DNA of 64,000 nt from Adiantum capillus-veneris. Lineage: Eukaryota; Streptophyta; Polypodiopsida; Polypodiales; Pteridaceae. Made by a program: the position numbers and the translations under genes. This document shows positions 1 to 12,300 of the stretch, piece by piece. The notes below the pieces were generated by a model that searched no databases, was not told the DNA's origin, and saw nothing but the letters and a program-made list of their open reading frames with translations. Each line of letters begins with the position of its first letter. Positions within the stretch are counted from its first letter, which is position 1. The stretch lies in NCBI GenBank assembly GCA_014529385.2, contig CM043960.1, positions 76,097,910 to 76,161,909 of the forward strand, written 5' to 3'.

Positions 1-825
1 CCAATCTACAAGTGGATACCTAAAGATAAGTCAAGCCAAATAATCAACCCACCAACAATACTCACAAATCCAAACGTCAAGGAAAGGGCGTCCCATCTGT
101 AAAAGCTTTTGTTCGAAAAATGTAGTTTAGATGAAACCTCGCCAATGAAAATCAATGAACACTCAGTTCAGTACCCACAACTTGCACAGCATATTGTTAC
201 CAAATGCATCTCTTCCATTAGCATAATAGGACCACATGCCACGGTCTTGCATAGACATGTTGTTCGCATCCTTGCACGTTGCACAAACCTTCGTCTGCGG
301 CGACTCAAAATGGGAAGGGGGAAGAAACAGTATTGTTAGCATCTTTAAGCAATATTTAAAGCCTCTAGATGTTGAGAGAGATGTATAAAGTATACAAAGT
401 GTGTTTTGTTGCTTAAGCTTTTTCTTTTTTATTACTGTTAGTAGAATTTAGCACTTATCAAGCATAAGAATGAGCCATAATGACAAATTTAGACGAACAT
501 GATTCTTATGAGTGTAAGGAATAATTTTTGGCCCAATAATAATAATTTTTACTATTTTTTCTTTTCTAATTAAATAAAAATAAAAATCTAATAAATAGAG
601 ACAAAAAAATCTGAATCAAGTTTTGAAAGCAAACATCAAATCTACAAAGGAAGAGCTTCAAGCAAGGACAAGTTTAAAAGGATTTGGCACAAGTCAAAAT
701 TTGCGCCAAGTTACGACGGATCAAAATTGCAAAATTGAGGGGAATTAACGAGCGGGCATCCAATGATGGGCCGCTTGAGCCACATGTGGTATATGCTACA
801 AAACATTTGATCAAACAAGGTAAGT

Positions 826-828
<3 letters not shown>
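1..828. other. Intergenic, nothing recognised
   Basis: AT-rich sequence with only short open frames (for example one from 109 to 339) that resemble no family I know. No RNA gene or repeat is visible before the GA tract that ends this stretch. Confidence 0.5.

Positions 829-904
<76 letters not shown>
829..904. repeat. (GA)n microsatellite
   Basis: Uninterrupted GA dinucleotides, about 38 units. The open frames crossing it on both strands (Arg-Glu or Leu-Ser runs) are artefacts of the repeat. Repeat copy R1A follows directly. Confidence 0.98.
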
Positions 905-908
<4 letters not shown>

Positions 909-1595
909 ATTTATTAGCATTATACATAACACATGAGATACAATATACAAAGACCTTTGCCTACAATACTAGTACAAAATCATGTATTTCTTAGACAGTT
1001 TATCCAAAAAATACACCATTATTACAGGTCAAAATAGTAAGATGGTCATGTATAGTATGAAAGTCAAAAGTACAAAGTACATCACTCCTTTTTTTTAATC
1101 AGTAGCTAAGGAAAGAGAACCCTTACCTGCATCCATACAAAAACATTCAGTTAGAACTGGCTATGTTTGTGCGTTTTGCAAGTAACTGGGGTGATAGTAG
1201 TTGTCATCCATGTCACTTAGGCACTAGAAAAAAAGAAGAAAAGTGCTGCTAAGAAAAATATGAAGCATAAAAACTTGTAATATTTCCTTCAGATGTCATA
1301 AGTTTCTCAATAAACCAAGCAAATAGAAACCCATTTGTTCACTGAGAAAGACCAGCAAGTTTCTTTGAGCTAATAGTTTCCATGCAATCATTATCATACC
1401 AAAGCATAGATCATGTAGACCAATAACATGAGTAATTCAGCTTATCTTGTCAAATGCAACCCACCCAAGCATTTGTTATCCTGAGCAACTTCCTTCTTTA
1501 GAAGTCATATACAGACAAAAGGTCATTGTTTATAAGCAATCGTCTGAGGTGTTAACAACACAACTTACCAAAAAAGGGCAATACCCAATAGTATA
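901..1595. repeat. Interspersed repeat R1, copy A
   Basis: This stretch aligns by eye with 7813-8403, starting from the same GA-rich edge and the shared word ataacacatgagatacaata. The two copies differ by substitutions and small indels. There is no coding potential. It is probably a non-coding part of an old LTR element, because R2A follows without a break. Confidence 0.8.
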
Positions 1596-3739
1596 CAAGA
1601 AGCCTATAGCAGGCTGAGCCCAACAGTAGGTTGTTCAAAGCCAATATAGCCAATGAGCCTAAGTTTGTCGACCAACAGTTGGCCGAGAAGGCTAATAGAT
1701 TATCAGAAACTCACCCAACTGCAAGAAGGACTGCTACCAACTCACAAATACTAAGTAGACCTTCACAAGCCTTCAAATGATCTAACTGTAGACAAAAATA
1801 GCCAGGCTTAGAGTATAAAATGCCTACAAAAACTGAGGGATAGTCAAAACCAACAAGATTGTTTTATTTTTACTAACTTGTTAGAAATAAACACATTCAA
1901 GCCTGTTAGATTTAGCCGATACCCCAAAAAAAGAATTAGCAAAATTTGCATGATAATTGATGGTTTTTTCCAAAAAGACTGTTAGTCGTGGACAATAATC
2001 AATCAAGCAACCGTGGGAGATCCTTGTAGGCTCAAAAAGGGACTACAAACTGTTAGATAATCAAGTGTCTATAGAGGCATAAGAGTTGCCAGAAGAAGGA
2101 GGAAAGAAGCAGCTAAAATCTGAGCAAGCCATGTACAACCAATCACTATTCCCATAGAATATGCCAGCTGCCTATTACAAAGTAAGAAATAATAGTATCT
2201 ATTTAGGCCAGCAACAAGTGACCAGAAAGAAAATATATTTCAAGACTAAGAAAGCTTCCAGTTCTGAACCAAAGAGCTACCCTTTAAGCCCAAAAATAAT
2301 CTTGCTGGCCTACATAATGTCGCATCATAATTGGAGCCAGGACAGGATCATGTAACCATATTAAAACAAGTGTAGAACAAAAAGCTATGTCGAGGTCTAA
2401 AAGACCTCTTAGACCCCATCACAACAGAATATAGCAAGAGTAGTTGAATCTTTCAGAAGTTATCAACAACTTGCCAAAAAAAATGTAGACGATAGCTTGT
2501 AAATGTCAGCACATTGTATCAAAGGCAACTAGATAAGGTAGTAGCTCAACCCAAGCTACACATGTACAACCTTACTCAAATACACAAGAAACCAGCAAGA
2601 GACCAACTACCAATCCCAAAGCTAGCAGTACCTAGCCAGACAAGCAGGGTGGTCAGCAGATAATTACCAGAGACAATTGTCATGTTGAAGGATTTTCTCA
2701 TATAAAAACTAGTGAGCTACCAAGAGAGAGCCAGCCCCACCATAAGAAGGGCTAGATGTTTATGGAAGTAAAAAGTGATCATGCCCTTGTAAACCAAGGT
2801 TTAGATGGTGTACAGAAGTAAGCCATCTTCTCCATACCTGGATAATCTCCAAAAAGATAGTATTTATCCAAGTAGCCAAAGGTTAATGGCTTTTAGAGAA
2901 AATTCCATACCCAAAGCAAGAGCCAAGTTCAGAAAATAGAGCCTCGTTACCTCTGATATCAATAGAACAACAACAACTTATTCCAAGCATAAATCTTTAA
3001 AAAGTGATTTTATGGTTACTATTTATGTCAGAACCAGTGCTATCTGCCTGTAAGTTAAGATTTAGTGATTTTTCTTGATGTGAGCTCCATGTTCAGGTTG
3101 TCAAAGGAGATTATATGAGGAAGGCATATCAAACATTAACCAAACTCACAATTCCACCATGATTTTAAAAAATCCCTTGAAGAATCTCATATTGCAAAGA
3201 ATTCTGGACAGTAGCAGCCATCCCTGATATAGTAATGAGTAGCAGTTGTGACTAACTATAACAGTAAAGGTCGTGGTCATAGAGAAAGCCAGTTACAGCT
3301 AAAATATCAGAAATCTCACACCAATAAATTTTGTGAGGGATTATCCCCTTATTTCCCCCCAAAAAAGATTTTGGACAACCTCATTTAAATCAATGTGATT
3401 ACCATAGAATTTGAAGCCATATGGACCAACTAAATAGACAAACCCTTAGAAATGTAAGATTTCTATAACAGAATTGGTGGCATTCCAGTACTGTAAGTGG
3501 TGATAACAATCCAACCAATTGCTCAGCTAAAAAAGATATTTTTCCCTTCATATTAAGAGGTTTGATTTACAAATTCAATGACCAAGAGCTGTAAAAACAA
3601 ACAGTAGATTACACTAGACAGTAGCTGCATAGAGTATAATATCTCATTGGAATCAGCAACAAATTTCTTGTTGGGAGCCATTGTATTATAGCTTGAGCTT
3701 AGTAAACCAAAGTGGCGAGCAAGTGCGTGATACAGTGAG

Positions 3740-3791
<52 letters not shown>

Positions 3792-4331
3792 AAAAATAGA
3801 GAAAGTGATGCCATATGAAAACTAAGTGAGCTAAGGGTCACCTTTTATGGTGATGCCCACTTGGTGCAAAAATTTTGTACGCCTTTGCCATGGCCAAAAA
3901 ACACAGAGCACGCTGCAGAGAGTATCACGTGGAGCCCAACCTCCACCACCATCTAATCCTATATAGAGCTTCATGGAGCCTACCTTCATTCTAAACCAAG
4001 GCAGGTTGAATCTGTTACACGGCTATGGTAGAGACCCGAAAGGAGCGAACTTCATACTAGTTTAGTGGTAATGAAGTTAATGCACAAAGGACTTGCCAGC
4101 AGAATTCATAGGCATTAAAGAGGTTTGTTGGCAAAAATAAAATAAAATCCTTAGAGTAAGTTTATAAAAAACAACCCGCTAGGTAAGAAATCCCAAATAG
4201 AGGTAAGTGACCCATGTTTGGCATCAAATATTGACATAGGTCAAGTGATAAGGAGAGAGAGGGAGAAAGAAAATACCACAAATAGGGGAGGTAAGGTAAT
4301 TTCATTGAAGTGCTTGAGTCAGTAAGCTAAG

Positions 4332-4334
<3 letters not shown>
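1590..4334 (-). repeat. Interspersed repeat R2, copy A (probable LTR-element relic)
   Basis: The sequence from gtatacaagaagcctatagc onward recurs at 20023-21950 at high identity. Copy A carries about 0.75 kb (roughly 3240-3995, including a CA microsatellite) that copy B lacks. On the minus strand both copies contain a word close to the initiator-Met tRNA primer-binding site: TTGATATCAGAGG at 2950-2962 here and a one-base variant at 21319-21331. This suggests a Ty1-copia-like or non-autonomous LTR relic reading leftward. The LTR ends are not defined. A small frame at 2161-2355 is conserved in both copies but resembles no protein family. Confidence 0.6.
3743..3786. repeat. (CA)n microsatellite
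   Basis: About 22 CA units inside the segment of R2A that is missing from R2B. Confidence 0.97.

Positions 4335-4406
<72 letters not shown>
4335..4406. repeat. (GA)n microsatellite at end of R2A
   Basis: About 36 GA units. The same flanking sequence and a GA tract also end R2B (21951-22048), so the GA seed belongs to the repeat unit. The reverse-transcriptase element begins immediately to the right. Confidence 0.97.
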
Positions 4407-4409
<3 letters not shown>

Positions 4410-4420
4410 TTACCCAGGGG

Positions 4421-4466
4421 GGTCCTACCACTTGGTGAGGGGGGGTCATCACCGAGTGGTGAGACC
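4421..4466. repeat. GC-rich inverted repeat
   Basis: Left arm 4421-4438 and right arm 4449-4466 pair over 18 positions with three mismatches, around a loop of about 10 bases. It lies just beyond the 3' end of the minus-strand reverse-transcriptase frame (stop at 4485), so it could be a terminal structure of that element. Confidence 0.6.
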
Positions 4467-4484
4467 TCCCCTACACCTAGTGTG

Positions 4485-7400
4485 TTAATGCATAAGGTGC
4501 AAGAGTTTGATAATAACTTCCTTGTTGGCCGGGCATAGGGGCCAAGTATTCTTACTGAGAAACAACTTAATCGTGCCTTGCAGCTCTTTTAAGGCAAACC
4601 CATTATCTTTGTACTTTCTAATAAGTTGACAATTGCTTGAAAAGCAGTGAAAGAGTCCGAGGATGAGTACATAATAAGATATGTCATTCCAAGACAAGTT
4701 TTAAGTGCTACTTTATGCGGTCGATTTCTCTTCCTTTTCACATATTCAATTCGTGTGAGGTTCAAGTTATCTCTTTTCCAAGAGAATTCTGTGACAAATC
4801 TCCCAGTCAGTGGAGAGAGAATTGAAAGGTTGAAGTTCAAAAAAGTTGTTTTGGTAACAAACCTCTTGTCACCAATAAACATGCATTCCATGAAAGTTGG
4901 TTCAATCTTGAGATTATTCGGATAGTTTTGTTTTAAGCAGTCAACAAAGATGGGATTATTCAGACTCAACACATCATCCATATACTTGTAGGTATGTTGA
5001 AACAGTGTCAAATCAATAGTGTTGGCATGTGTTTCTAGCTGTTCAAGGATCCACTTATAATCAAAAAAGGCTAAGTAAAGATTACACATAACCGGTGAAC
5101 AAGAGAAACCCATAGGGATACCATGAATTTGTTGGTAACATTGATTACTAGCTGAACAAATCAATTTTGAAATAGCCATTCAATAAGATCAATTAAAGTG
5201 TATAGATTATAGTGTGTTGGTGGTCCTTTGAGTGTGTTTTTCACCCATCTAGAACTCTTGACAAGTGAAATGGCATGCTGACCCATTCCATTTCTCCTAT
5301 CAAACACCATCTTACCGATATGTTGAAGGACAAAGAAGAGGCCCGAAGGCTCAAAGAGTGAGATGTTTGCATAGCATTGAGTGATATCAGTTGAAAACAT
5401 GGAAAGGATGTGCTTAGGAAGATTGATGAACACATCAGTCGCATTCTTTATGAGCCAAAAGTTATTGACCTATGAAAGCCTTCATCATGGTGAATTTTTC
5501 ATCACAATGGTATTAGAATCAGTGAGAATAATATTGAGGCAAGAAGTGATCACACTTGTGGCATGTAACATAATGCAGTTGGAAACATCCAAAATCCACC
5601 TAAACTTTTGCTTGTGACTTTATAGGTGGGAAAAAGTATAGGAAGTTTTGAACTGTGGGTATCTAATTTAAAATGACTAAGTGAAGAGTCAAGGTATTGG
5701 ATAGCTGCTTCCAGATTCATTTCTGAGAGCAAAAATTCTGGTCCCTTAAGCCTAGACTCAGGTGCAACCTTGGCTAGGTGCTTGCAGATGAAGATGGATA
5801 TATGAGGGGCTTTGTCAAGCCCTACCACAAACCAATCTTGTTTTAATTTGCTTAAAAGTAGAAGAGTGAAGGAGAGAGCCATGTTCTTTCTTGGCTTAAC
5901 CATGCTGGTGGGATAGACCCAAGGCATGTTTGAAAGTGAGAGAAAAGTGAATCAACGAGTCTAGCATGTTGTAGACTCTCTAGACCCAACAACTTGGCTA
6001 TATCATCCAGGCAAGTAAGTAGTGCGGCATATGCCAAGTGTGGGTTTAATGGTTGGAGTGACCAAATAGGTATGTGAGTTCTTTAACATTGATTAGGGAC
6101 AGATCAGTAGTACATATATGTTGTCCAAAGTCATTAAATTCATAACGATAGTTTTTGAAAAGAGAACACTTACATGGTGGTTGTTAACTTTCCAGAAGCA
6201 ATCGGATTGATCTAAAACATCAATACAATCAGGGATTAAACATTTTCTTGATAGGGAAATTCTTCCCTTTACCTTTTACATAACTCCTAGATTTGCTACG
6301 TCCTTCTCAGGATCCAAGTGTAGAAGAGGGAGATAAAAAGGAAGTGATGGAGTGAGAAGCAGAACTAGTTAGCAGAGGCCTTTTAAGGGTGGGAGTTTCC
6401 TTTGTATCAAGAGAAGATTTGAGAAGAGACAAAATATTTTTGATACCCTTAGAAGCACTAAGATTGGAGAGCAAATGATTAGGTGCATTAGATTTTAGTT
6501 CTTTTAGAGCCTCGTACATGAAATTCCTGAAATGAAGGTAGGCAATCTGCTTGCGAACCGCTTCCTTAGCTTGATCACAAAGCCAAGAACAAATCAAGGG
6601 GAGGAAGTGCTCCTCGGTATGTGAAGGAAAGAGATCCTCCAAATGGTTAAGGAGAAACCAGATTGCATGATCAACCAAGAGGATGTTGCTTTCACAATCG
6701 GCTTTTGCATCCAAGGCTTTGCATGCACATTTGATGTAAGATCAGTAGATGTTCCAAATCAACTATGAATAGAACTCACTGCTTTGATTAGAAAAGGTCA
6801 TTGTGCCCTTGGTTCTAACATAAATGCCAGATAGGGTCTGGCATTTCTCGGAATCCAAGAAGTGCATGCTGAAAGGAGATTTGATGACATCTCCTTTGTC
6901 CAAGAACTGAACTCCTCTGAGAATATCCAAGCAACAGTCTTCACTGGTGGAGGCTGGAAGGGCTGCTAGGAAAACCCAAGTCTCTATTGAGATAGGTGCA
7001 ACAAAGGCTTTATTCTGAAGCTCTCAAAGCTGATGGTCAAGTTCTATTTCTTCAATGGCAATCTGCCTAGGTGGGAGGAAGGGGAAACCTTTATAGACTT
7101 TTAGAACCATATCAAGTAGAGAGGTCTCACTTGACGAGCTAAGACCTTGTTGAAAACGTTTGACTGCTTCTGCAGCCGCATCATCCCTACAAAAGAAGCC
7201 TTTAGGGGCCTTAGCACGATCAAAAGATTTAGTGGTCGCAAAACATGAGGTAAGGCCACAAAATTTCCTAATAAAGTTGGACAGGTCAGCTCCCTTAGCT
7301 GAAAACTGTAACAGATCTGATTTATGACTCATTTCTATGGCAGAAAGGTTAGAAGTCATCTTTTGCAAATGAAATGGTCCTTCTTTTGCATTAGAATCCA

Positions 7401-7674
7401 GATTGGCGAGGACAAGTACCCAGCCGTTGAAGGTTAATTGACTCATGATAGAGTCATGGCTCTCTGTAACTTTTGAGTATTGGTTTAAAAGGGAAATGGC
7501 CATGGAATCATGGATTAGTTTGACCACAAGGAGGGAAGCCGGGGAGAAGGGCAAGGTGGAAAGGTCAAGGCCAGCAAAGATAGAGACTATCTGAAGCCAA
7601 AAGAGCATAGAAATATCAATAAAATTCAAAAAAATAAATTGGTAGGTAAACCATCTTAAAAACAACCAAGACAT
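4485..7674 (-). pseudogene. Reverse-transcriptase element, Penelope-like candidate, decayed
   Basis: A retroelement open frame broken by frameshifts and stops and read leftward. Recognisable blocks, in order: an N-terminal region of unknown function (7674-7024 and 6714-6307); a palm-leading block with GLDKAPHISIFICK and FPTYKV (5927-5560); RT motif A, DITQCYANISL (about 5390); motif B, GIPMGFSCSPVMCNLYL (about 5120); motif C, YKYMDDVLSL (about 4980); a thumb-side block KRDNLNLTRIEY; and a C-terminal piece ending at 4485 in a shifted frame. The catalytic Asp residues of motifs A and C are present. Frame changes fall near 5575, 5170 and 4610. The IPMG..SP....LYL and YMDD pattern is typical of Penelope-like or algal and fern relatives rather than L1, copia or Ty3. 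No GIY-YIG endonuclease follows the RT. The RT call is firm; the clade is inference. Confidence 0.75.
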
Positions 7675-7812
7675 AAGTCATTGTGGTTGTGTCGAATACC
7701 CCCTATCCTAGATGATATGGTTGCAAGCCATACCATCTAAGGATAGAAATATTGTAGACTAGGTCCTGGTGTCCTATGTCTGAAAAGGACCAAGAGCACC
7801 TGTGTGCTTATG

Positions 7813-8403
7813 GAGAGAGAGTTTTATTTATTAAAATTATATATAACACATGAGATACAATATATGAAGACCTTTGCCTAAATACTCGTACAAAATCATC
7901 TATTTCTTAGACAGTTTATCTTAATAATACACCATAATTACATACCGAAACAGTAAGATGGTCTTGTATATTATGAAAGTCAAAAGTACAAAGTATAGCA
8001 CTCCTTCTTTTTAATCAAAAGCCAAGGAAAGAGCACCCTTACCTGCATCGATACAAAAACATTCAGTTAGAACTAGATATGTTTGTGCGTTTTGTAGGTA
8101 ACTAGGGTAACCCTAGTTGTCATCCATGTACACTGGCAGTAGAAAAAAAGAAGGAAAGTGTTGCTAAGAAAATTATGAAGTGTAAAAACTTTTTGTAATA
8201 TTTCCTTCAGATGTCATAAGTTTCTCAATAAACCAAGCAAATAGAAACCTATTTGTTCACTGAGAAAGACCAGCAAGTTGCTTTGAGCTAATAGTTTCCA
8301 TGCAATCACTATGATATCAAAGCATAGATCATGTAGACCAATAACATCAGTAATTTAGCTTATCTTGTCAAATGTACTAGCAAAGGCAATACCCAGTAGT
8401 ATA
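7813..8403. repeat. Interspersed repeat R1, copy B
   Basis: Homologous to 901-1595, beginning at a short GA run (about 7812-7819) exactly as copy A begins after its GA tract. Shorter than copy A because of deletions; homology ends near the word gcaatacccagtagtata. Confidence 0.8.
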
Positions 8404-8592
8404 GAGTCTTACCGTATGGCGAGCAAGATTTTTCGAGCGAAGGAAAATCCGAGCAAATGAAATAAAGAAACCAAATGGGTTTTGATAAGAAAGATGAATG
8501 AAGATCCTACTTTAATAATAGTAGGATCTTGAATCCGTAAGTAATCCTAGCAATATAATTGTTCAAAATTAGACTCTAGATTCTTTTGCGCA

Positions 8593-8848
8593 GTTGATAC
8601 TTGATGTCGAGCAATGAGAAACCCAAGCTAGTAGCAAAGCTATTACAAACCATGCAATGATCCACAACTACATTCAACACCATATTTTTATTTTAACTTT
8701 AATAAAAATACTTGATGTCGAGCAATGAGAAACCCAAGTTGATACTTGATGTCGAGCAATGAGAAACCCAAGCTAGTAGCAAAGCTATTACAAACCATGC
8801 AATGATCCACAACTACATTCAACACCATATTTTTATTTTAACTTTAAT
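8593..8848. repeat. Direct repeat, 111 bp twice at a 145-bp period
   Basis: 8593-8703 and 8738-8848 appear identical. A third partial copy of the first 30 bases lies between them (about 8708-8737). It is a local tandem duplication in a non-coding AT-rich spacer. Confidence 0.9.
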
Positions 8849-9062
8849 TTTACGGAGCAATCTAATGCAAATCAACAATGCTCATACATCTACAAAGTTT
8901 CTAAACTATACCAAGAGAGAATTGCCATATCTTATACAAAAAAAGAGAGATTTCTTTAGAGTTGTAAGATAACAAGCGGAATATTTAGTGGAATATAGAG
9001 AACAGCATGCCGTGCCTCTGCACTCTAATAACAACAAGAAATGCTATGGTTCTATCTCGTGA

Positions 9063-9173
9063 CTATGAAGAGTCACACTCGTCATCAATAAAGACATTGC
9101 GTCTCTGACACTTCTTCTGGGTGTCAAAATCGTATCGTATATCAGCAGCCATGGTTTTTGCAATCCCCTCAGC
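9063..9173 (-). CDS. Possible terminal exon of the methyltransferase gene
   Basis: An open stretch ending in an acidic tail (FIDDECDSS then stop) follows a plausible acceptor (tttcttttgttatggaag). No donor in the preceding exon gives a clean phase, so its membership in the gene is uncertain. It could be an alternative 3' end. Confidence 0.3.
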   Translation of the reverse strand, partial: AEGIAKTMAADIRYDFDTQKKCQRRNVFIDDECDSS

Positions 9174-9304
9174 ATAAACTGGCAACACTCTTCCATAACA
9201 AAAGAAAAACACAAGTCTCACAATCCACATGCAAGCAATACAAAATATACATCGTAAAAGCACAAGAAATCTCAAATTGTTGTTTGAATCATCATCCATA
9301 ATTT

Positions 9305-12300
9305 TCAAATACTAAACAATGATACAAAAAAGTGACAAAATAGCATAAAAGTATGATGGAAACATAAAATAAGTGGGGGAAATGAAGTGTAAGGTGGACT
9401 CTCACTAGTCATCAAAGGGGTTGACATGTGAAGGCATGTCACCCACATCATCAACATCAAGAGAGGTGGAGGCTCCCTCTCTGTTTTGCTTTTAGGGCGA
9501 AATAATGGTTGCACATAATCTGAAATCAAGGTGTCATCAATGTCGACTGCTGCACACACCCGTCTTGTGCCTAAGCATGCTGCCAATACGGGCGTTGTAC
9601 CACATCCCAACTCCAAACAGAGACCTCCAGGCCTACAAAGAAGCTCCACAAAACATGCAATAAAAGAGTGACTTCGTTGCAAGCCACCACGCCATGGCTC
9701 CCCTAATGATGATCTGGCTAGAGAAGACTCTGGAAGATGGTGCATCATGTAAGAATCCAAAGGTTGCATGCCAAGCCGATTGAATAGTGGGGTGCTCTCA
9801 ACCACAAAGCAAGGTGGTTGCATGCCAACCCTATGCACCATAAGTAAGAGAGAACAATGACACTACACCACCACATAGACAATTAGAGGGCAATCACAAT
9901 AATAACAACACACCAAAATGAGAAACAAACAAGTTAATATGTAGAAGATCATTACCTCAATCCGACCACCAAAGCTATTACCATAACCATAAGCTCCATG
10001 ATGGAGGACCACAATGCGACGATGAATAGCCATCTCTGATGCACAACAAAATCTCTCAACCCAGCCAATGGTATCTCTTGCAAGAGGTTTCAAAAGTCAC
10101 AATAGAACACACAACAAAAATCGACAAGTATTGTACAAAATTATGATTGAAGCAAAAACCTGCTATAGAGACCATGATCAACAACCACCCTGAGTCTGAC
10201 AAACTCGAATATGCAAGTTGCATGCTTGCACGAACATGATCCTCACTACAAATATCCCAAAGGGGTACAGCAGGGGAGGCTAATGGGGAACCACCAAAGG
10301 GAAGATCCAAAAAAATAAAATCAACAGCCCATGCGACTGTTCTCCCACCACGCATGCACAAGGTCCCATTGAGGCATGCACATCCGATGTGCTCATGAAC
10401 ACGAATCCATGCCGGATGTCGAACACCGGCCCTAAAATCAGCAGCAATAGCTATGTAGTCGCCAGAAATGGCCATGCATTGTGAGTCAGGCAATGAGGAC
10501 AGAGATGACAAGGGAGTATCAACGATGTAGACAAAAGAAATGGTTTTCTTTGCAAGAATATCCCCAAGAGGTATTGTAATCCAATAAATGAACGAAACAA
10601 ACGATTGCATCGCAAGTGAAAGCTCACCATGCTCTCGCTCCATGTTTGCATCCACCCTAGTTTCAACAATCACCTCCTTTCCCTTGCGAGAAGTATTTGT
10701 AGCTTGAAAAAAGCAAAAAAACACAATATTACCGGTATGTAAAACAAATAATTCTAGGAAAAAGAGAATTTAAAGCTCTTAGACAAACTAAGTTTAAGAC
10801 TGTTTTGAGTAACCATTTACCCGATATCACCTCATCCACTCTAAGAGGGAGAGGCACATCGATGGATGTGCCACCAACTCTCATAGTATCGTGAAGCTCT
10901 CTCTCTCTTGCCAATACATGCCCAGAAGCCATGTCTATCCACCATGGACATGCCTCTATCTCCCAAGTAGTGAGCTTGTGCATGGAAGGGGAGTACATGC
11001 ATCCTTCCCCAGTAGATAGTTGTGCCCACTGCTTAGCTAAGAATGGAATCCTTGGTAGAAAGCCTTTTCCAACCAAGAATAATAGAAATCTAAAACAAAA
11101 TAACAAAATAACATCACTACATACTTCATAATTATGAAAAGCTTGAAATAAAAGTATGATGAGCTTGACCTGTAGGCTAGCCGCTGAGATGCCATGCATA
11201 CCGTGTCTACTTTCTTCATAGCTTGCTTGTCAACATGTTTTGTCTTAGCTTCAAGAGAGGTCTCCAAAGGATAAAGATAGGGTCGTGCTTCAAACTTGAG
11301 CTCCTCAAAGTAAGAGGCAAGAGAGCAATCATGAGGCAAAAAAATACCACCAGCAATGTTGCTCAAGTCCTCCACAAACTTTGTGGCCCTATCAAAAATC
11401 CTTTGTAGAAGGCCCTCTCTACGGATCCAACTACATAACAAGGAAGATGAGAAAAAACTAAAATAATCACAAAAAACTAGCAAATCTACATCAAGATTCT
11501 TGAAAGTCAAAATAAACTTTACTCACATGCGATACACATGATCTCCTTTCTTTAAACCATAAGAGGATCTAGTAATCTTATCTGCCTCAAGCAAGGAAAC
11601 CCATAACAGTTTGATCAAGACAGGAGCATCATGCATAGCAATCAAGTTCAGTTTCTCAAGCGTAGCCCAACTATCAGGACCCCATTTGAGTGCGAACCAT
11701 CCAATCCGGTCCAAGATTCGGATCAACAATATTTAGCAACTGCAGTTTTTGATCAACGAATAGAAAACCAAGTTTAAACAGCTATTACACTATGTGCAAA
11801 ACACCCAAAACAAAAATAATTCAACCACCTTCCCAACACGCTCTCCATATTTGAGTGCTAAATCATTCAATATTTTCTCCTCCTCTTTTATAAGTTCTTC
11901 ATTTGTCATTGTGTGCCTGGCTTCTCTATTCTTTGGCTCAATTCCTTGGACATTTGAACCTTCAACACATACTTAAAAATAAATACCTTGCAAAAAATAA
12001 GCACATACTCTTTGGCTCAATTACTTGGATATTTTATCCTTCAATACACAATTTAATATATGTAATTTTTACCAAAAGCAAATATAAGATCGTTCCAAAA
12101 AAGCAAGCAAAAGACACTCACATCGTATAAGAGCTTTCCCAAGTATCGACAAGTAAGTGGGTACCAAGGCTCCACACCCTTCGAGTATTTCTTACAGACT
12201 GCAACAATCAACTTTTGATCTTTTTCTGGTATCCCTGTTACATAGGCTTCATGATCTGCTGCACAAATGTGGGAGCAATTGACAAGCTCATCCCTAAGAT

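Noticed and set aside
684-950. Arg-Glu and Leu-Ser repeat proteins on both strands
   Set aside because: They are translations of the GA microsatellite. The same applies to frames over 13821-13904, 21951-22048, 32544-32572 and 60192-60243.
2161-2355. Small protein starting MPAAYYKVR, present in both R2 copies
   Set aside because: Both copies are diverged repeats with no family resemblance, and the frame ends at different places. Chance retention is more likely than coding.
4421-4466. Hammerhead ribozyme, as found in some Penelope-like elements
   Set aside because: The minus strand has ggtgatgac but lacks the CUGANGA and GAAA core, so the hairpin alone does not support a ribozyme.
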